This document shows positions 50,934 to 59,751 of a stretch of DNA of 64,000 nucleotides, one piece after another. Origin of the DNA: Ischnura elegans. Its lineage: Eukaryota; Arthropoda; Insecta; Odonata; Coenagrionidae. The stretch lies in NCBI RefSeq assembly GCF_921293095.1, contig NC_060252.1, positions 186,001 to 250,000 on the forward strand, written 5' to 3'. Each line of letters starts with the position of its first letter. Within the stretch, counting starts at the first letter, position 1. The position numbers and the translations under genes were made by a program. The notes under the pieces are model-generated. The model was not told the DNA's origin and made no database searches. It saw only the letters and a list, made by a program, of their open reading frames with translations.

Positions 50934-51446
50934 TTAATTCTGAGGATATATGTTATGAGGTGAAAATATTTTCGTATTTCCTTTTCCAAAGGATATGTTG
51001 GTCAAAGTACTACAATAAAAATTGTAGGTAAGTCCATTAACAATATCTGGTGTACGGCTTGGTATTTCTTCGAGATAAATATATAGGAATAAGTGAGGCA
51101 AGTGAAAGATTGCGTGACAAAGAAAGGATTTAGCAAGTTTCGTACGTAATGTATACAAGATACTGTTCGAGTTTTCTTTGGATGCTGAGAAAGGCAAATT
51201 GATGCAACCAATACAGCGCGTGTGGGTAAAATAGTGAGAATGACTGATTTGCTCATAAGATGGTATGACATATTTATGAATTTGTAAGGCAAATGAGCCT
51301 TTAGAGTGTGGAAGTTTACTAATCATTGTACTTTTTGTGACTAAAGTAAAATGACCTCTCATTCTTTTGATAGAAAAAGATTTGGAAAGGCACCGTAAGC
51401 AAGAGAAGTCTTCTCTTCTCTGTGTGTTCTGATGTGTAGCCTTCAA
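50934..51446 (-). pseudogene. Possible decayed C2H2 zinc-finger gene fragment
   Basis: A 170-codon frame on the minus strand starts with a finger-like linker and half finger (HQNTQRREDFSCLRC, then SKSFS), spaced as in a C2H2 array. Further on, THTRCIGC and short KxFxC-like pieces appear alternately in two frames, the second being open at 51,002-51,292. The pattern suggests a finger array broken by frameshifts, but no complete C2H2 unit remains and chance cannot be excluded. Confidence 0.3.
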
Positions 51447-51528
51447 CGGAAAAAATTGCGACTTTATTGCCTAAGTGCTGTTCGTAGCCAAACACAGGTT
51501 ATGTACTACTAAAACCTCCTAGCAAATT

Positions 51529-51616
51529 ATCTACCATCAAAAGTAGCTTCAGAGCTATAGAATCAGTGGTGCATCTACCATCAAAAGCTGTTTCAGAGCC
51601 ATAGAATCAGTGGTGC
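51529..51616 (+). repeat. 44-bp unit repeated twice
   Basis: ATCTACCATCAAAAG through ATCAGTGGTGC occurs at 51,529-51,572 and again at 51,573-51,616 with a few changes (GTAGCTTC versus CTGTTTC). Confidence 0.85.
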
Positions 51617-51848
51617 CCATCTAGATACCTCATGTTAAAATATAAGAGTGCCAATTTGGTTACCAATACTTATCTTATTTCAGGTTTGAATATTTTAATA
51701 TAGTGAAAGTAAACAATTCGATACTTTATCCTGAAAAAGATTGGTTTTATTTCACACATTTGAGCCTTAATTCAAGGAGAGAATTTGGACCCTTGCACCT
51801 GAAGACCGAGGAACATCAAAGCCAGATTAATCAAAGAAATATTATTTT

Positions 51849-51943
51849 AAGGTTCTTAAGCATTGTCTGCTAAGGGAATATATTTATTGAGGTTCTCAAG
51901 CATTGTTTCAAACATTCCCTTAGCAGACAATGCTTGAGAACCT
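51849..51943. repeat. 30-bp inverted repeat with one mismatch
   Basis: Left arm 51,850-51,879 (AGGTTCTTAAGCATTGTC and on) pairs with 51,914-51,943. The loop at 51,888-51,909 again contains GAGGTTCTCAAGCATTG, and TTTCAAACATTCCCTTAGC recurs near 52,000. The cluster looks like a hairpin element with partial duplications. Confidence 0.8.
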
Positions 51944-53514
51944 CAATATTGTTTGTTTCAAACTGTTGATTTTTCTCCTCTGATCAAACCTCTGATTGTT
52001 TCAAACATTCCCTTAGCAGACAATTTAGATTTTAGCATTCCCTTAGCATTTAGATGGTAGACAGAGTCAGTTGTATTTCTTACAATATTGAGCCAGCTGG
52101 GCTACTCTTGCTTGCTATTGGGGAAAGCTGTTGTCTGTGTACATATGTATTTGCTCATGAGGTTGAATTTACAGGAAATGACTGCGCATTCACCACCATT
52201 CCATTCGTTATTTTCCATGCTCATCAGTGACCACTGAAATTTTTTCATCGATAAGCTCTTTCAAAGTATCTTGTATGATGTTGGGCAAGATATAGTGGAA
52301 GTTTCATTGCAGTGGAAACTCAGTGGAAAACATTGCAGTATTTCCACTGAGTTTTATTATAATAAAATCAGTGGAAATATTGCAATTTCTAATTTTACTA
52401 ATAACTCTTTCAAAGCCTTAAGTGGGATCCTTGGTATGGTTTCTTCCTAAAATATTAACCCTTTCTACTACTTGTCGACGTTCGAACCTGTGTGGCGTGA
52501 GGTTGAAGCGAATGGAGAAAAAAAAGGAACAATTTCGCACGTGCTGAAACGGCGAACCGCACATTTCTCGCGTTTTCTGCTACAATTCACGCCAATTTTT
52601 TACAAACAGCACTTGTCATCTACGCCGACAGCTTTCTTTTACTACTTCTCCTCTTTATTGCACTGAAAATTAAGTTAATTCGTCCAAATAATTAAAGATA
52701 TCGAAAAAAGAGCAGGCATACACAAAATTGTTGACTGCGCGTAATATCAAAAACTTGTGAATATGGGCTATTCTTAAAAAGAAATATCTTCCCCCACGTT
52801 TCCACAATAAATTCATCATATTAATTACTTGATTAATAAAAAAATTCGATATCTGGCTCATTTTATTGTTTGATGAAATCTATCTAGATATATAAAAGAA
52901 CGAGTATATAGGCGCTTGAATTCATCAAACGGGGGGTGGGAACATAGTTGTGTCAAGTGTTGTCGAGTCATGTGCACATGAGTGGTTTAAATGGCTAATA
53001 AAACATTCACAATAACGTTTAAATGAGTGAAATAGGCGGGCAATACTCTCATTCACAGTCAACATTACTTAAGACCTTCTTAGTAACCACGGTGATAAAT
53101 GCTTCGGGAAACCGTTTTGATGTGAATGATTTACGTTGTGTAGAAAAATATAGTAGATGAACTTATGAAATGTAGCCGATTTTTCGTATTTCTGCCCTTA
53201 CCGTAGGATTGTATCACCTCGTGATTTTCTCACCCATTTTTTATTTATGATGTTTGAATACAGCAAACTAAATGAAATTAAAAACATCATTTTTAGAAAA
53301 TAAACGAACAGAGACTAATGAAATGATTATCCGAATATATATGTCTCAAATAATGAAGTAATGTTCGGATTCCACTGACGATGTATGTCTCTCAATGCTC
53401 TAATTTTTTATATCTAAGGAAGGTTTATAACAAGAAAACGAATTGATTACAATAAATATATGAATACGGTTAAGAAACTTGAATTGGAGAAAGAAGCAAA
53501 GAATGTTCAACTGT
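51944..53514. other. AT-rich intergenic DNA
   Basis: Holds a hairpin at 52,332-52,386 and a GC-richer patch at 52,480-52,590. I see no gene. Confidence 0.4.
52332..52386. repeat. Hairpin with 26-bp arms
   Basis: ATTGCAGTATTTCCACTGA pairs with TCAGTGGAAATATTGCAAT, and the AT-rich centre (TTTTATTATAATAAAA) extends the pairing nearly to the axis. Further copies of AGTGGAAA lie just upstream at 52,300-52,330. Confidence 0.8.
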
Positions 53515-54888
53515 CCCCGTAGATGTTAAATTCTATGATATATTTCACAAAAACGTAGATTTGATATGTGTCGAATGGGGGCTTGGAAAGCAAATATATT
53601 TAATTGGTGCAGCATGAACAATGCTATAATAAACATATTCATAAAATTTCTTCGGTTTAACATCATTAGTTAGACAGATACAAAAATTTGCATATTTGCT
53701 ACCATAATCATATCGAATTATCAAGTATACTGACACGTGAAATTAAAATTTCGCAATCCTATTGATTTATCTTCCCGTTTGGTCATCTATCCTATATTTC
53801 ATGGTCAAATACGCCCGCGGATGTAAAATCCTGCATGTTATAGCAATTCGATATATTTTAAGAAAACGCTGAATTGATATATATCTAATGAGACACAACA
53901 TGCAAAACATATTTCGATTGGGGTTTGTGAAGAATATCAGGATGTACACATTCACCAAATTTCATTGGTCCAAAGGATATACGAATCAAGTTATGCCAAT
54001 TTGCGTATTTTCTATAATAATCGATTCGATCATTCGACTATACTGCATCTGTAATGTAAAATCCGCAATGCTTTTGATTTTAATTCCGGTCTATGGCCAT
54101 TTACCATATAATTCCTGGTCAACTTTGCCCGTTAATGTAAATTCCTATGTGTTATAACAATTCCATATATTTTAAGAAAAAGCAGATTCGATATATATCG
54201 AATGAGAGACTATATACAAAAAATGTTTCCATTGGGAATTATGAGGAATACCAAGTTGTACCCATTCACCAAATTTCATTGGTCCAACGCATATACTATT
54301 CAAGTTATGCCAATTTGCGTATTTGCTACAATAATCGATTCGATCTTTCGATTAAAATGCCATCAGCACTGTAAAATCCGCAATGCTGTACATTATAATT
54401 CCTGTTAATCGTCATCTACTCTATAATTCCTGGTCATCAATGCTTGTGGATGTAAAATCCTAAATGTTAAGGCAAATCGATATAATTTGGAAAATGAAGA
54501 TTCGATATATATCGCATGTGAGACCATATACAGAACATATTTCTATTGGGCATTGTGAGGAATATCATGATATACCCATTCCCAAAATTTCTTTGGTCCA
54601 ACTTATATTGCAATCAAGTTATGCAAATTTGCGTATTTTCTATAAGTATCGAATCGATCTTTCGAAAATACTGCCATCTGTACTGTAAAATCCGCAATCC
54701 TATTGGTGTAACTTCCAGTCTATGGGTATCTACTATATTATTCCTGGTCAACTATGTCCTTGGATGTAAAATCTTATATGTTCTAGCAATTCGATATATT
54801 TGAAGAAAAAGCATATTCGATATATATCGAACGTGAGACTACATACAAAACATATTTCCATTGGGCATTGTGAGGAATACCAATATGT
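53515..54888 (+). repeat. 314-bp tandem repeat, about 4.4 copies
   Basis: The landmark ATGTAAAATCC recurs at 53,821, 54,135, 54,450 and 54,764 (spacing 314, 315, 314). A more diverged first unit lies at 53,515-53,819. Other shared pieces are ATTCACCAAATTTCATTGGT and AAGTTATGCCAATTTGCGTA. The fifth unit is cut at 54,888 by a mariner-like end. Open frames of 75-89 codons repeat with the units and are not credible genes. Confidence 0.9.
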
Positions 54889-54889
54889 A

Positions 54890-54915
54890 CAGTCAGATTC
54901 AAAAGTATTGCAACA
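54890..54915 (+). mobile_element. Mariner/Tc1-like terminus
   Basis: After a TA at 54,888-54,889 the sequence CAGTCAGATTCAAAAGTATT interrupts the 314-bp repeat in mid-unit. TA followed by CAGT is typical of Tc1/mariner ends. I found no matching opposite terminus within the following kilobase, so the element is truncated or the match is fortuitous. Confidence 0.4.
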
Positions 54916-55342
54916 AATGGAGCGGCGCCACTTTCGCCGCAGTTTTGAAATCGAGTTTTCGTATTTTCTATAGTGGGAGGGAAATTTGAACAACATTCCC
55001 ACTTCCCGAAATATTTTTTATAACAACATCATTAAAGGGAAATGTATGCGAGGTATGTGCAGTGTTTAATACCACATAAATTGTGCAGCTCATGCTAGAT
55101 AATAAATCTACGTCCAGAAAGTCAATTTACCTTCTCTCGTAAGCTGGCCGATCCGTCGAAGTATGTTGTCTTACAATTAACGCTGAAGCTTTTCGATAAG
55201 CGATAGCGAACAAAACATACACATAAAATATCCGCCGCAATATCACAGCAAATAATGCCACTGAGTGTTAAAATTCAGTTTGATTTAGTGACACTAGAAT
55301 ACTGGTTCATTCCCTTTCCTGACAAAGATCGTAATGAATCCC
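54916..55342. other. Sequence between mariner-like end and U6 retroposon
   Basis: Contains GAGCGGCGCCACTTTCGCCG near 54,920. The 100 bases before the U6 sequence show no TATA box at -25 to -30 and no evident proximal sequence element, so there is no sign of a U6 promoter. Confidence 0.5.
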
Positions 55343-55372
55343 CTTCTGAGTCAACGTACTCGCTTCGGCGGA

Positions 55373-55412
<40 letters not shown>

Positions 55413-55765
55413 GGACCCTGCGCAAGGATGACACGCAAAATCGTGAAGCGTTCCACATTTTTAAGCAAATATTCATGTATTCAAGAAATCTCTGACACGC
55501 ACAGGAAACGACAAATTAGTAGATCTCTGGGACTATACCCCGGACCCAGGCTCCAGACATTGTACGCCAATCTCGGCCCTAATCCCAAACCACATCCCTT
55601 CCCCATAATTAAAAAAAAAAACAATCAGAAATACTGAAAAGAAAATGACTATTTAAATAGCAGAAACCACATTTACAGAAATCCACTGGAGACAGCCAGA
55701 AGGCTGGGGCTAGTGATAATAATCAAAACAGAAATTCCGGCGAGGCGAGGCTTCTGAGTCAACGT
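55343..55765 (+). mobile_element. U6-headed chimeric retroposon with 15-bp target duplication
   Basis: The direct repeat CTTCTGAGTCAACGT (55,343-55,357 and 55,751-55,765) flanks U6 snRNA at the 5' end and about 290 bp of other sequence. The inner part includes an A-run at about 55,609-55,620 and ends GATAATAATCAAAACAGAAA, then GGCGAGGCGAGG. U6 starts at its natural first base where the left repeat ends. This is what template switching from LINE RNA to U6 RNA during target-primed reverse transcription produces (known from mammalian U6 chimeras). The 3' part would be a LINE tail, but I cannot name the family. Confidence 0.8.
55356..55462 (+). ncRNA. U6: U6 spliceosomal snRNA copy, probably a retropseudogene
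   Basis: Full length, about 107 nt, ending in five Ts. It keeps the ACAGAGA box (55,396-55,402), the AGC of the catalytic triad, GGAACGATACAGAGAAGATT and the 3' CGTGAAGCGTTCCACATTTT, the last in the form I recall from insects. Compared with the usual sequence it has GGCGGAAC for GGCAGAAC and GGACCCTG for GGCCCCTG. The lack of a promoter and the flanking target duplication argue that it is a retroposed copy, not an active gene. Confidence 0.93.
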
Positions 55766-55855
55766 GTGAGATGGACTAGTGGTGAAGGAGCAGACTTACC
55801 GCGGTAGTAATCCGAAGTAGGTGTTTCGAACCTCTCGGCAAAATTTTTTTTTCAG
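55766..55855 (+). repeat. tRNA-like SINE head or tRNA pseudogene
   Basis: A-box-like TGGACTAGTGG (55,772-55,782) and B-box-like GTTTCGAACC (55,823-55,832), about 40 bases apart, followed by TCGGCA and a T-run. The order and spacing match an RNA polymerase III internal promoter. No complete cloverleaf was made out, so a SINE head is the better reading. The right-hand target duplication of the U6 retroposon lies immediately upstream. Confidence 0.6.
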
Positions 55856-56522
55856 TTACACGGGATGGCAGTAACAATTTTTTAAATCCATTTAAACGCA
55901 TATTAACTTAATTTAACACTGCTGTCGTTATAAAAATTTTAATGGAGAAAATTCTCTTTTTGATTTCCGCAGATATCATTTCCTATCTTTGGATTCATAT
56001 TTGGACTCACCTTTTACCTGTTACCAATACGTGGCTCCGTAGCCGCATAGGTCTATACTATGCGCTGTAACTTCATGAGAATTTTGCGAGGGATCAAGTC
56101 CGAAGTGATCAATTTTTTTCATTTTTTAAACAATATTATTGCAAAAGAATGCAGTTTATTTTATCAACATAATAATGATGGTGACTACGAAAAATTCAAT
56201 ACTGGATTTTTTTTAAGGAGTAAAGTTTTCTAAATGTAGACCCCGAGGTGATCCACACATGCGTAAATCCTCACATCACATGAAGTAAATTTAGGAGCAG
56301 TAATTCAGGGAAAGCTATTATATCTAAATTGATTAGCACTCTCATAGTGATACATTCATCTTATGAACAGTGAAGAAAAGAACCGACCGAAAGGTAATCT
56401 AACATATGACATTAACTTTGACATATGACATAACTTTGACATTATGACTATGACATTAACTTTGTCGCAATTAACTGTCATAGCGTTATAAACAAGAGTG
56501 CTAAAATCGGGTGTAAATTTCA
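55856..56522. other. Intergenic DNA
   Basis: AT-rich with no gene seen. A short irregular repeat of GACATTAACTTTGACATATG occurs at 56,408-56,465. Confidence 0.45.
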
Positions 56523-56523
56523 G

Positions 56524-56864
56524 GACGCAGACATGGTCATAGGAACAGAGAGTTGACTTATGAAGGATATAAGCGACAGCGAAGTTTTCCCTCCAGGATT
56601 CTACAAGTCCGATCCAGAGTCGATGAGATGCTGCAGTTCAGAGGTGGCGTCAGTGATGAAAAGGCGGCTGACTGCAGGGCGCTTGCCGCGTTTACCAACT
56701 ACCCTACATGTTTTCCGCGAAGCTACATGGGGACACACAGCGATGCGCCTTCTCCGCAAACCTCGCATGATAACAGCATAGCCCGTCGCTGGATGAAGGA
56801 CGGGAGTTCGCACGGGAGCGGCTGCGGGAATTGTCTCGCCGCTCTCGACGGCGATGTATGACAC
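56524..56864 (+). CDS. Candidate last exon of an unknown gene
   Basis: A GC-rich island (for example GGGAGCGGCTGCGGGAATTG) in AT-rich surroundings. After AAATTTCAG, which could be a splice acceptor at 56,515-56,523, one frame stays open to the TGA around 56,862, about 112 codons, with a cysteine/glycine-rich C-terminus (SGCGNCLAALDGDV). The reverse strand is also open for 87 codons, so the strand is uncertain. No family is recognised and the polypyrimidine tract is weak. Confidence 0.3.
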
Positions 56865-57003
56865 TTAGTGACCATATGAGATTGCTCTTGCACACTCAAA
56901 TATGTACATATAATACTGGATATTACTGCATCTGGTTTTTTGGGGTACCTACCTTACCCTACCAAGAAGTGACAATATATAAATATAACTAATAACTTAC
57001 CAT

Positions 57004-57191
57004 CATAGGGGGGCACGAGGGCCCGTGCCCCCCCAGACCCTCAAAAAAATTTGCAATATTTTTAATACGGTCCCATTATCATTGCGTTCGCTTTGTATTA
57101 CGAAGTATCCTTGTGCCCCCTAGAACAAAATCCTGAATACGGTCACGCTTGTGCCTCCCCCCCAAGAAAGAAATTCCTTTATCCGCCCCTG
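57004..57191. mobile_element. 188-bp hAT-type MITE
   Basis: Flanked by the 8-bp duplication CTTACCAT (56,996-57,003 and 57,192-57,199), the length made by hAT transposases. The right end read inward is CAGGGGCGGATAAAGG and the left end is CATAGGGGGGCACGAGG; the former fits the CAGGGGCGG start seen in many hAT elements. The internal GGGGGGCACGAGGGCCCGTG and CCTCCCCCCC tracts can pair. No reading frame. Confidence 0.8.
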
Positions 57192-57200
57192 CTTACCATT

Positions 57201-57417
57201 ATATGTATAAATATTTCAGGATATTCCTCTATGATGTGTGTTACACAAAAATGTCCCAGGTTGGGCGCACACAGTAAAATACACACTTAAAGATGAAAAT
57301 AAATAAATTTTCAGGGGCAACTACCACCTTCCTCAGAGTTAGTTAAGATTTTTATTAAATTGTCTTGTACTGTGCGTGCCCAACCTGGAATATTTTCATC
57401 TCATATGTATAAATATT
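57201..57417. mobile_element. Small inverted-repeat element (possible foldback/MITE)
   Basis: Imperfect inverted arms at 57,254-57,276 (CCCAGGTTGGGCGCACACAG) and 57,368-57,389 (CTGTGCGTGCCCAACCTGGA). Outside them the direct repeat ATATGTATAAATATT occurs at 57,201-57,215 and 57,403-57,417. Whether the direct repeat is a target duplication or chance AT-rich similarity is unclear. Confidence 0.5.
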
Positions 57418-57959
57418 CGAGGCTAATATCCCAAAGCCCCTTCCCCTCCATCTTACTGTCAAACAGTGTTAGATATTAAAAAAAACACAATACAAATTTG
57501 CTATGCAAATGAGGCTCTGATTGCCATGGTTGAACTGACGTGGCAGATCGCTGCCGAGTTCTCAATCAGCCACATAACCAGAAAGGTACTAAGAGTTTGG
57601 GTGTTATGCGGTTTGCCTTTACTGATTCTCTTTTGTCGTTGTCGCTTCGGAGGTATCAGACAACGATACACTCGTTACAAACTTTTCAGCTACTTAACGA
57701 TGAAATAATCTTTCAGCATTATAACAATTCATTGATTACTGGAATACATAAGTCGTTACATATACGAAATGTAACAACATAATTTGAAAATTGGAGTGCT
57801 GCAGGGTTTGTGGTCTTTTCAGCAGATGCGTTGCAGACAGTTACCTCCAGGGGAGAAATATGAGGGATGTTTATGTCCCCAGAACACCCCTATGGTTATA
57901 AAAAATTAAAACATACATTATTAAAATCAATTTATACTGATCAAGCATTACCAGTACTA

Positions 57960-58105
57960 TTACACTTATTCACAAAATTACATTCATCCATTGTTAAAGC
58001 CCTACCTAACTAAATACCTCAACATGCACGCCTGAATTAATCTAACGCCATAATATAGACTCATTGCACGATGTCCAAAGGCCTGCCTAGTTGAGTTATA
58101 CATGT
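57960..58105 (+). repeat. Local dispersed repeat, copy 1
   Basis: Contains ACATTCATCCATTGTTAAAG, CACGCCTGAATTAATCTAAC and GGCCTGCCTAGTTGAGTTAT; matches the first half of the copy at 59,415-59,650. Confidence 0.75.
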
Positions 58106-58689
58106 TATTATTCTTTTTGTGTAACAATGTCCTATTATCATCACAAAAATGGATTAACAATGTTAACAAATTGCCTATTTGCATACAGTTGAATGAATTA
58201 AAATATAGTTATGCACACAATATATGCCCAATGTAATTGCACTTGATGGATGCTTTCTGAAAATGTTCACTTTATTTAGGTTAATTGTCAACCGGCGAAT
58301 GTAAAATTTTGTCAATGCTTTAAAGACATTCCATTTTACTGGATTTGTACCAGCACTTTAATTTTCACAAAAATTACATGTAAAATATTTTATGTCACCA
58401 ATCACAATATTTTATTTTTATAAACAATAAAATATTTTATTTTTACAACATCTCCTTTGTAACATAGTCAATTGTATACAGAAAATAGTTTTATTGCCTT
58501 TACTTGTACAAAGTAGTAGGGAGAAATTACATGCACACAATTTAATAGTATTTAAAATTCTTAAATTAATAATTTTAAATGCTATTAAAATAATATCATT
58601 AAAAAAATCGAGACAAATTATCAACAACAATAATACAAATTGACCTTAGCAATGGCTACAATTTATTCTGGTCAAGGTGTTACTTAATT

Positions 58690-58850
58690 ATATTTTCATG
58701 GTCGCAAATACGAAGACCTGCCTATTCTGAGTCATTTCTAAACAACTGTCAGATGCAATATTAAATCCCTACTCTCCTGCCCCAAGTCTAAACTATAGCT
58801 GGCAAAAATACAAGCAATAGTTACAAAAATAAAAGAAGGCTCTGTACAAT
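58690..58850 (+). repeat. Local dispersed repeat, copy 2
   Basis: Contains ATACGAAGACCTGCCTATTC, CTACTCTCCTGCCCCAAGTC and CTGTACAATATTATCG; matches the second half of the copy at 59,415-59,650. Confidence 0.75.
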
Positions 58851-59282
58851 ATTATCGAAAAACCACAAAAACAGTAATGCAAATAGTACTTAGCACTGGA
58901 ATAAAGAACACAGCGTCATATAATATATTATATTCAATGATTTCACATATTTAAATACAAATCACAAATGCACCAACTGTTTTAGCCAGGGATAAGTCAT
59001 ATTTGCATGTTATCAAATAACATTTACAATTTGCAACTGATGCGGAAAAACCATAAACTTTGAAAGAAAAAATAATCTATAACATTCCCAATAAGGGTGC
59101 AATTTTGTAAGCATTTGGCGTAAATTAATGACTTATCCCTGTTACACCCCCTCCCCACGATGAGGGAACAGTTTGGATTTGAGGGGGGCATGCACTACAC
59201 TACGACCAAAATTAATAAGAATAAAAAAACTACACAAAAAAGAATGAGCAATTCATAACAATCAAGCACTACTACTACTAAT

Positions 59283-59430
59283 ATCATTCATTCATTCATT
59301 CATAAACCACATTCCATTCACTCATTCATCAAATCACATTCCACCCTCTCATTCATAAAATCACATTCCATTCACTCATTCATAAAATCACATTCCATTC
59401 ACTCATTCATAAAGTCACATTCATCCATTC
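59283..59430 (+). repeat. ATTCATTC-rich minisatellite
   Basis: Starts with a run of ATTC units and continues with about five copies of a 27-30-bp unit made of TCATTCATAAAATCACATTC and CATTCAC. Confidence 0.9.
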
Positions 59431-59650
59431 ACACAGCCCTGCCTACCTAAATACTTCTTTATACGCCTGAATTAATTAAACGCCTAAATACGGAATCGTG
59501 GCCACGATATACGAAGACCTGCCTAATCTGAGTTATTTCTACTCCACGGTAGGACGCAATATAAAGTCCCTACTCTCCTGCCGCAAATCCTATCTATAGC
59601 TGGAAAAAATTACATGCATAAATAAAAAATATACAAACACCCTGTACAAT
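59415..59650 (+). repeat. Local dispersed repeat, copy 3 (most complete)
   Basis: Holds in one piece the segments that copies 1 and 2 carry separately: ACGCCTGAATTAATTAAACG, ATACGAAGACCTGCCTAATC, CTACTCTCCTGCCGCAAATC, CCCTGTACAATAATTGC. Confidence 0.75.
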
Positions 59651-59751
59651 AATTGCAACAAAAAAATGCAAAAAAAAAACAACTATCTTCAGGCTTGGTG
59701 TCTTCTTTCTTCCTATCTTCATTCTTCCCTTCCTCACGATAAATCAAGTCT

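Larger units (their letters stand above)
57418..59751 (-). other. Downstream flank / possible long 3' UTR of the gene ending at 59,752
   Basis: No coding region recognised. If the minus-strand gene has a long 3' UTR it would run here; minus-strand AATAAA candidates exist near 58,271 and 58,411. The segment holds three diverged copies of a local repeat (57,960-58,105; 58,690-58,850; 59,415-59,650) and a minisatellite at 59,283-59,430. Frames on the plus strand at 57,466-57,782 are not recognised. Confidence 0.4.

Noticed and set aside
53888..54803. Series of 75-89-codon frames in the 314-bp array
   Set aside because: They repeat with the array period, shift frame between units and have no family resemblance.
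55356..55462. Active U6 gene
   Set aside because: No TATA box or proximal sequence element is visible upstream, two changes from the usual sequence are present, and a target-site duplication flanks the copy.
57466..57782. Two overlapping 80-codon plus-strand frames
   Set aside because: Overlapping frames of equal length, no domain recognised, no splice or promoter signs; kept only as possible downstream sequence.
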